This document shows, in pieces, positions 58,533 through 64,000 of a DNA stretch of 64,000 nucleotides. The notes below the pieces were generated by a model. That model saw only the letters and a list, made by a program, of their open reading frames with translations, was not told the origin of the DNA and made no database searches. The stretch's first letter is position 1. Each line of letters begins with the position of its first letter. Both the position numbers and the translations under genes were made by a program. Source of the DNA: Cellulomonas sp. Leaf395 (GTDB lineage: Bacteria; Actinomycetota; Actinomycetes; Actinomycetales; Cellulomonadaceae); contig NZ_LMQI01000002.1 in assembly GCF_001424125.1 (NCBI RefSeq), forward strand, positions 682,001 through 746,000, given 5' to 3'.

Positions 58533-60044
58533 TCAGCCGAGGACAGCCGCGCTGTTCCCCCAGCCGATGAGCGTGTGCCCCTCGGATGCCACGCCGAGCA
58601 GGGTTCCGGGCAGGTCGACGCGCCAGTCCTCGCTGCCGTCCTCGAACCGGTACGCGACGAGCTCCCCGACACCCGGCCAGTCGTTCAGAGCCGTGGCGGC
58701 GCCCGGCTCCTCGGGCCGCTGCTGGCCGCTCAGGACGTGGTGCCCGTCGGTCACGAGGTCGCCCATCGTGCGTCCCTCGAGAACGGGGGCCTGCCAGAGC
58801 TCCGCACCGGTGGAGCCGTCGATCGCCACCACCCCGTCCGGGGTGCTCAGGTACACCCGCCCTCGCGCCACGACCGCCGCGCCCGACACACCGTGCCCGA
58901 CGTCCCACAGTTCGCGTCCGATGGAGCGGTCGTACGCGCGGGTCCTCGAGCCGACCGTGAGCACGAGGTCGGAGAGGCTGCCGTCGTCGGCCGAGACGCG
59001 CACCAGCCGTCCCGGGAGCACGAGCTCCGGACCACTGCCGCTGATCGTCGTCGTCTCACGACCCTCGTCGTCCTGCCCGAACGCGGCCACGATGCCGAGG
59101 CGCGAGTCCGCCGTGTAGCCGTTGCTCGCCTGCATCACGGTGCGTGCCGGCCCGCCATCGAGCACGGTGATCCGGCGACCGGCCGTCACGACAGCGAGCC
59201 CGTCCGCCGTCCGGATCAGCTCCGTGGACCGATCGAGGAAGCCACCGTCGTCGGGTTCGTCGCCGGCGGACGGCACGACCGACTGCCACTGCTGCCGGTC
59301 GGTCAGCAGGTCGGTCGCGGTCACGACGAGCGCGCCGTCGGAGCGGGGGACCCCGACTGCGACGGCACCCGGGAGCACGGTGAACGCCACTGCCCCGGGC
59401 ACCTCCCGCTCGGCCACGACGGAGCCGTCCGCGACGTCCGCGACCACGAGCCGGCTCAGCGCGGACGGGACGAGCACGGTCTCCGTCTGCCGGAAACCGA
59501 GGTAGGCGTCCGTGACCAGGCACACGACCCGTCGGGCCTCCCCCGGCTCGAGGACACATCCACCCACGTGGTCGAACCCCTCGTCCGTGCGCTCGACGAC
59601 GTGCGCGTCGGCCAGGGGCGTGGTCCAGCGGCGCTCGCCGGTCAGCTCCTCGACCGCGACGAGCGCCTGCGACCCGTCGCTCTCGCGCCGCAGGCCGACC
59701 AGGATGCTGCCGGTCAGCTCCGCCCAGGGCACCCACTCGGTCCTGGCGTCCAGCGTCCAGCGGATCCGCAGGTCCTCGTCGACGGGTCGGACGACGCCGG
59801 GCACCTGGGCGAGCGCCGCGACGGCAGCGCGGTCGCGCAGCTCCACGACGGCCTGCGCGCCGACGAGTGCGACGGTCACGGCGAGCACCGGGACGAGCAG
59901 CCACCGTCGCGACCTGCGCCGCTGAGCCGGCTCAGGCTCGCCGGGTCCGCCGGGTCCGCCGGGTCCGCCGGGTTCGCCGAGGCGCCGGGGCAGGTCGTCG
60001 CGCTCGACGAGCTCGACCGGCTCCATCCCCACGCGACGCCCCAT
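58533..60044 (-). CDS. Membrane-anchored PQQ-like beta-propeller protein
   Basis: 503 residues from ATG 60042-60044. A short cytoplasmic N-terminus contains a GGP repeat (about residues 24-36) and a basic run. One membrane helix follows (WLLVPVLAVTVALVGAQAVVEL, about 48-69), then an extracytoplasmic beta-propeller of PQQ/WD-like blades: RIRWTLDARTEWVPW, LVAVEELTGERRWTTPL, LVVADVADGSVVAEREV, GVVAIDGSTGAELWQAPVLEGRT and GNSAAVLG. No enzymatic residues recognised; it probably has a binding or scaffold role. It lies 52 bases past the etfA stop. Confidence 0.75.
   Translation of the reverse strand: MGRRVGMEPVELVERDDLPRRLGEPGGPGGPGGPGEPEPAQRRRSRRWLLVPVLAVTVALVGAQAVVELRDRAAVAALAQVPGVVRPVDEDLRIRWTLDARTEWVPWAELTGSILVGLRRESDGSQALVAVEELTGERRWTTPLADAHVVERTDEGFDHVGGCVLEPGEARRVVCLVTDAYLGFRQTETVLVPSALSRLVVADVADGSVVAEREVPGAVAFTVLPGAVAVGVPRSDGALVVTATDLLTDRQQWQSVVPSAGDEPDDGGFLDRSTELIRTADGLAVVTAGRRITVLDGGPARTVMQASNGYTADSRLGIVAAFGQDDEGRETTTISGSGPELVLPGRLVRVSADDGSLSDLVLTVGSRTRAYDRSIGRELWDVGHGVSGAAVVARGRVYLSTPDGVVAIDGSTGAELWQAPVLEGRTMGDLVTDGHHVLSGQQRPEEPGAATALNDWPGVGELVAYRFEDGSEDWRVDLPGTLLGVASEGHTLIGWGNSAAVLG
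59940..59975. repeat. Four 9-bp tandem repeats in the beta-propeller gene
   Basis: Unit GCCGGGTCC occurs at 59940, 59949, 59958 and 59967 (last unit with one change). On the coding strand it gives Gly-Gly-Pro/Glu-Pro-Gly repeats before the membrane helix, so copy-number change keeps the frame. Confidence 0.85.
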
Positions 60045-60095
60045 GGCCGGATTATCCGCCCGCGAGCCCGCGCACCCCAGAGCCTGCGCCGCCGA

Positions 60096-61079
60096 TCAGC
60101 CCTTCAGGCGGCGGATCTCCGCGGCGGCCTGCGGCACGACGGTGAACAGGTCGCCGACGACGCCGAAGTCCGCGATCTCGAAGATCGGGGCGTCGGGGTC
60201 GGAGTTGATCGCGACGATCGTGCCGGAGGCCTGCATGCCGCCACGGTGGTGCACGGCACCGGACACACCGACGCCGACGTACAGCCGCGGCGCGATGGTG
60301 ACGCCCGTCTGGCCGATCTGCGCGTCGTGCCCGATCCAGCCCTCGTCGGTGGCCACACGCGTGGCGCCCACGGCCGCGCCGAGCACGTCGGCCAGCTCCT
60401 CGACCACCGAGAAGTCCCCCTCGGTGCCACGACCGCCGGCGACGACGACGCTCGCGCTCCCGAGGTCGGGCCGACCGCTCGCGGGCCGCTCCGTGCGCTC
60501 GACCAGCGTGACGCGTCGCGCCTTGTCGCTCACGGCGACGACGTGCTCGCCGATCTGTGCCTGCGGAGCTCCCTCGACCACCGACGGCTGCACCGAGTTC
60601 GGCTTGAGCGCGACGATCGCCAGCGGGGCCGTGACCGCGCAGGTGGTGTTCCAGGTGCCGGCGAACACGGTCTTCGCCGCGACATACCTGCCGTCGACGA
60701 GGGCGAGGCCGTCCGCGTCGGTGACGACGCCGGCCCCGGTGCTGATCGCGAGGCGCGCGGCGGCCTCCTTGTTCTCGAACGAGGAGACCACGAGCAGGAG
60801 CCCGGCACCGGTGGCGTCCAGCAGCGACGCGAGCGCCTCGGCGAGCACGGCCGACAGGTGCGGGTCCGCGTCGACGACGACGCGGTGGACGTGGGTGGCG
60901 CCGAGCGAGGCGAGCTCGGCGACGACCTCGGGCGACGGCTCGACACCGTCGACGGTCCACGCGGCGTGCACACCGGCACCGCCCGACAGCTCGCGACTGA
61001 GCGTGAGGAGCTCCCGGACAGGGGCGCGGACGGCTCCGTCCACGGTGTGGTCGACGAGCACGAGCACGGGTGCGGTCAC
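60096..61079 (-). CDS. etfA: Electron transfer flavoprotein alpha subunit
   Basis: 327 residues from GTG 61077-61079. N-terminal domain PVLVLVDHTVDGAVRAPVRELLTLSRELSG. The C-terminal FAD domain has SASVVVAGGRGTEGDFSVVEELADVLGAAVGATRVATDEGWIGHDAQIGQTGVTIAPRLYVGVGVSGAVHHRGGMQASGTIVAIN, the full family signature. With EtfB it carries electrons from acyl-CoA and other dehydrogenases to the membrane quinone pool. It follows etfB by 25 bases. Confidence 0.95.
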   Translation of the reverse strand: MTAPVLVLVDHTVDGAVRAPVRELLTLSRELSGGAGVHAAWTVDGVEPSPEVVAELASLGATHVHRVVVDADPHLSAVLAEALASLLDATGAGLLLVVSSFENKEAAARLAISTGAGVVTDADGLALVDGRYVAAKTVFAGTWNTTCAVTAPLAIVALKPNSVQPSVVEGAPQAQIGEHVVAVSDKARRVTLVERTERPASGRPDLGSASVVVAGGRGTEGDFSVVEELADVLGAAVGATRVATDEGWIGHDAQIGQTGVTIAPRLYVGVGVSGAVHHRGGMQASGTIVAINSDPDAPIFEIADFGVVGDLFTVVPQAAAEIRRLKG

Positions 61080-61104
61080 AGCGGCGATCCTTCGGTTCGG
61101 GACG

Positions 61105-61893
61105 TCAGACGAGCTGGTTGTCGACGAGGTACGCGGCGAGGCGGACCCCGGCGTCGCCCGTGTCCTGCACGAGCACGCGGTTCTCGCGAGGCGGTCGGGC
61201 GGCGGCCTCGAGCACCTCGGTGCGGGCCCCGAGCAGCCCGACGCGCGAGGCGTCGACCTCCAGGTCCGCCAGCGTCAGGGTGGCGACGGGCTTCTTGCGA
61301 GCCGCCATGATGCCCTTGAAGTTGGGGTAGCGCGGCTCGTTCGCCTGGTCCGTCACGGACACCAGGGCCGGCAGCGTGGCCTCGAGCACCTCCGAGGCGT
61401 GGTCGAGGTTGCGACGCACCCGCACCGTGGACCCGTCGACCGTCAGCTCGGCGGCGAGCGGCAGCGCCGGCAGGTCCAGCAGCTCCGCCAGCGCGGTCGG
61501 CAGCAGCGACGTCAGACCGTCCAGTCCGGCCATGCCCAGGACGACCAGGTCGACGTGCTCCTGGGCGTCCAGGTGGCGGATCGCGGCGGCGAGCACCCGG
61601 GCCGTTCCGACGACGTCCGAGCCGGCGACCGCGTCGTCGACCACGTGGACCGCGTCCTCGGCACCCATCTGGAGGCCGCGGCGGACCGCGTCCACGGCGT
61701 CGTCGGGGCCCACGGTCAGGGCCACCACCGACCCCCCAGCAGCCTCCACGAGTGCCAGCGCCGCCTCGAGGGCGTTCTCGTCCAGCTCGTTCAGGGTGCC
61801 GTCCCCGCCGTCGCGAACCACGCGACCGTCGGGGCCCAGAGCCCGCTCGGACTGGATGTCAGGGACATGCTTCACGCAGACGACGATCCTCAC
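61105..61893 (-). CDS. etfB: Electron transfer flavoprotein beta subunit
   Basis: 262 residues from GTG 61891-61893. RIVVCVKHVPDIQSERALGPDGRVVRDGGDGTLNELDENALEAALAL is the EtfB start. The adenine-nucleotide region is VVLGMAGLDGLTSLLPTALAELLDLP. The family signature VRRNLDHASEVLEATLPALVSVTDQANEPRYPNFKGIMAARKK is complete. Heterodimer partner of EtfA. TAACGT (61901-61906) is 7 bases before the GTG. Divergent from glgX. No acyl-CoA dehydrogenase lies nearby. Confidence 0.95.
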   Translation of the reverse strand: MRIVVCVKHVPDIQSERALGPDGRVVRDGGDGTLNELDENALEAALALVEAAGGSVVALTVGPDDAVDAVRRGLQMGAEDAVHVVDDAVAGSDVVGTARVLAAAIRHLDAQEHVDLVVLGMAGLDGLTSLLPTALAELLDLPALPLAAELTVDGSTVRVRRNLDHASEVLEATLPALVSVTDQANEPRYPNFKGIMAARKKPVATLTLADLEVDASRVGLLGARTEVLEAAARPPRENRVLVQDTGDAGVRLAAYLVDNQLV

Positions 61894-61900
61894 CCGCGGA

Positions 61901-61984
61901 ACGTTACCTCCCGCCCCGGACCGCACGAGTACCTGGTCCAGGGGCGGAGACGACTGACACGTGTGGGCTTCGTTCCCCCACAAT
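61901..61984. promoter_or_regulatory. Divergent etfB and glgX promoters
   Basis: Reverse TAACGT (61901-61906), 7 bases before the etfB GTG. Plus-strand CACAAT (61979-61984), 6 bases before the glgX GTG, with CTGACA about 19 bases further upstream. Both starts lack a Shine-Dalgarno. Confidence 0.45.
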
Positions 61985-61990
61985 GTCCCG

Positions 61991-64000
61991 GTGACCCCGC
62001 CTTCCCCCCACCGGCGCACGCCACGCCTCGGAGTGCACGTCACCGACGCGGGCGTGGACGTCGCCGTCTACGCCTCGCACGCCACGGGCGTCGAGCTCTG
62101 CCTGTTCGACGGGACGGACCAGCCCAGCGAGACCCGGATTCCCCTCGCGGCCGGCGGGCACGGGGTCTTCAGCGCCTCCGTCGCCGGTGTCAGGGCGGGC
62201 CAACGGTACGGGTTCCGCGCGCACGGACCGTGGGAGCCCGCGGCCGGTCACCGGTACAACCCCGCCAAGCTGCTGGTCGACCCCTACGCCCGCGGGCTCG
62301 ACGGCGACGTCGCGCACACGCCCGAGACGTACGGCCACCTCGTCGGCCCCGACCTGGCGGGCGACCCGTACGGCCCCGCAGACCCTCGCGACTCCGCGGG
62401 TCACGTCCCGTACTCGGTCGTCGTGGACACCCGCGACCTGCCGGGGCCGGACCCGACCACCAACCGCCCGTGGACGCCGTGGTCCCGCACGGTCGTCTAC
62501 GAGGCCCACGTCCGCGGCCTGACCGCCCTGAACGACCGGATGCCGAAGACGCTGCGCGGCACCTACGCGGGCCTGGCGCACCCCGCCGTGGTCGACCACC
62601 TGCTGGGGCTGGGCGTCACCGCGGTCGAGCTGCTCCCGGTGCACGCGTTCTCGTCAGAGCCGCACCTCGTCGAGAAGGGCCTCACCAACTACTGGGGCTA
62701 CAGCACGCTCGGCTTCTTCGCCCCCCACGCGGCCTTCGCGACCGCCGCCGCGCGGGCGGCGGGCCCGGCAGCGGTTCTCGCCGAGCTGCGCGGCGCGGTC
62801 CACGCGCTGCACGAGGCCGGCCTCGAGGTGCTGCTCGACGTCGTCTACAACCACACCTGCGAAGGTGGGCTGCCCGGCCAGCACCTGTCCTGGCGCGGCC
62901 TCGACAACGCCACGTACTACGCGCACGACGGCGGTGCGCCCGCCGCGCTCGCGGACGTCACCGGCACGGGGAACACGCTCGACTTCCGCCGGGCCGAGGT
63001 GGTCCGGATGACGCTCGACTCGCTGCGGTACTGGGCGGACGTCGTGGGTGTCGACGGGTTCCGCTTCGACCTGGCCGTGACGCTCGGCCGCGACCCGGGC
63101 GGATTCTCGCCCGACCACCCGGCGCTCGTCGCGATGGCGCTCGACCCGTCGCTGCACGGGCTCAAGCTCGTCGCGGAACCGTGGGACGTCGGCCCCGGCG
63201 GATGGCGCACCGGGCAGTTCCCTGTGCCGTTCGGCGAGTGGAACGACCGCTTCCGCAACGCGTCCCGCTCGTTCTGGCTCGCCGACCCCGGCCGCGCCGC
63301 GCACGGTCTGCCCGGCCACCGCGTCCGCGACCTTGCCACCCGGCTGGCGGGGTCCGTCGACCTCTTCGGGCACAGCGACCCGCCGCTGGTCCGGGGCCCG
63401 GGCGCGTCGGTCAACTACGTCACCGCGCACGACGGCTTCACGCTGGCCGACCTGGTCGCCTACGACCACAAGCACAACGCGGCCAACGGCGAGCAGAACC
63501 GCGACGGGAGCGACGACAACCGGTCGTGGAACCACGGGATCGAGGGCCACGTCGGGCCGGACTCCCCCGCGGTCGACATCGTGCCCCTGCGACGGCGCTC
63601 TATCCGCAACCTGTTCGCCACCCTGGTGCTCGCCGCGGGCACGCCGATGATCACGGCCGGCGACGAGATGGGCCGCACCCAGCAGGGCAACAACAACGCG
63701 TACTGCCAGGACAACGAGATCTCCTGGGTCCGGTGGGACGTGACGTCGTGGCGCGCGGACCTGCTCGCGACCGCCCGCTGGCTCCTGCTGCTGCGTCGGG
63801 AGCACCCCGCGCTGCGCTCGGAGCGGTTCTACACCGGTCGCCCGTCCGTGCCGGGCAGACGGCCGGACCTCGCCTGGTTCGACGCGCTCGGCGTCGCGTT
63901 CGACCACGACCGGTGGCACGACCCGTCGATCCGCACGATCCAGATGGTGCGGACGGCGCCGCTGCCCGAGCAGGACGCCGTGCTGCTGGTCATCAACGGG
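61991..64000 (+). CDS. glgX: Glycogen debranching enzyme GlgX (isoamylase type, partial)
   Basis: Starts at GTG 61991-61993; 670 codons are visible before the window ends. It removes alpha-1,6 branches of phosphorylase-limited glycogen. The N-terminal CBM48-like domain (RLGVHVTDAGVDVAVYASHATGVELCLFD) precedes the GH13 barrel: VYEAHVRGLT, LLDVVYNHTCEGG, GVDGFRFDLAV (nucleophile Asp360), LKLVAEPWDVG (acid/base Glu396) and NYVTAHDGFTLADLV. NGEQNRDGSDDNRSWNHG is the usual GlgX loop. Only the last few dozen residues are missing. The long Ala-rich insert FATAAARAAGPAAVL (about 250-265) is mildly unusual. Confidence 0.93.
   Translation, partial: MTPPSPHRRTPRLGVHVTDAGVDVAVYASHATGVELCLFDGTDQPSETRIPLAAGGHGVFSASVAGVRAGQRYGFRAHGPWEPAAGHRYNPAKLLVDPYARGLDGDVAHTPETYGHLVGPDLAGDPYGPADPRDSAGHVPYSVVVDTRDLPGPDPTTNRPWTPWSRTVVYEAHVRGLTALNDRMPKTLRGTYAGLAHPAVVDHLLGLGVTAVELLPVHAFSSEPHLVEKGLTNYWGYSTLGFFAPHAAFATAAARAAGPAAVLAELRGAVHALHEAGLEVLLDVVYNHTCEGGLPGQHLSWRGLDNATYYAHDGGAPAALADVTGTGNTLDFRRAEVVRMTLDSLRYWADVVGVDGFRFDLAVTLGRDPGGFSPDHPALVAMALDPSLHGLKLVAEPWDVGPGGWRTGQFPVPFGEWNDRFRNASRSFWLADPGRAAHGLPGHRVRDLATRLAGSVDLFGHSDPPLVRGPGASVNYVTAHDGFTLADLVAYDHKHNAANGEQNRDGSDDNRSWNHGIEGHVGPDSPAVDIVPLRRRSIRNLFATLVLAAGTPMITAGDEMGRTQQGNNNAYCQDNEISWVRWDVTSWRADLLATARWLLLLRREHPALRSERFYTGRPSVPGRRPDLAWFDALGVAFDHDRWHDPSIRTIQMVRTAPLPEQDAVLLVING

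Noticed and set aside
59940..59975. Tandem repeats as a CRISPR array
   Set aside because: The 9-bp units are contiguous with no spacers and encode protein; no cas genes are present.

Overview
The window comes from a high-GC (about 72 percent) actinobacterium, most likely a Micrococcales member close to Cellulomonas. I infer this from the base composition, frequent GTG starts, gatCAB, sugar ABC operons without their own ATPases, glycoside hydrolase loci with LacI and ROK regulators, and many apparently leaderless promoters. No rRNA, tRNA, CRISPR array, prophage or insertion sequence is visible.

Layout. 1-319: start of an ASCH-domain protein. 485-4145: ilvB-ilvN-ilvC with a complete attenuator (promoter, 14-residue leader peptide rich in Ile, Leu and Val, terminator). 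4187-5719: a pyridoxamine-phosphate-oxidase-like protein and a DUF2306 membrane protein. 5701-14052: an alpha-glucoside/alpha-galactoside locus (GH13 alpha-glucosidase, ROK repressor, divergent GH36 alpha-galactosidase and a CUT1 transporter). 14109-15851: ilvD. 15940-24629: a xyloside/arabinoside-type locus (CUT1 transporter, GH3, GH43, LacI repressor) with the same 20-bp palindromic operator before the transporter and before lacI. 24679-26804: a PCD-VOC fusion protein and a DNA photolyase. 26801-29198: what looks like a decayed catabolic operon. Two intact genes (a hydroxyacyl-CoA-dehydrogenase-like enzyme and a TIM-barrel sugar isomerase) lie between the broken ends of a GntR regulator, an SDR and a DAK-type kinase. 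29195-31461: a membrane protein with a divergent TetR, then a GNAT. 31582-34888: gatCAB. 34948-37080: small conserved proteins. 37107-45010: a CUT2 (ribose-type) transporter with a Gfo/Idh oxidoreductase, a TIM-barrel isomerase, a divergent ROK and a ThuA-like protein; this may be a keto-sugar pathway. 45058-48195: a TPP riboswitch ahead of a thiamine-precursor ABC system. 48198-50166: an MFS exporter with a divergent HxlR regulator. 50163-57418: a tightly overlapped iscS-mnmA-metE-like-membrane protein, ligA-GNAT block. 57525-60044: an APH-family kinase and a membrane-anchored beta-propeller. 60096-61893: etfBA. 61991-64000: glgX, cut by the window end.

The genome segment combines branched-chain amino acid synthesis with three sugar-uptake modules, each with its own repressor. 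Many first genes of transcription units have a TANNNT-like hexamer 5-7 bases before the start codon and no Shine-Dalgarno, which suggests leaderless mRNAs. The observations I rate most worth following are the scarred operon at 26801-29198, the uncharacterised CUT2/ThuA/Gfo module at 37107-45010, the paired LacI operators and the ilv attenuator.
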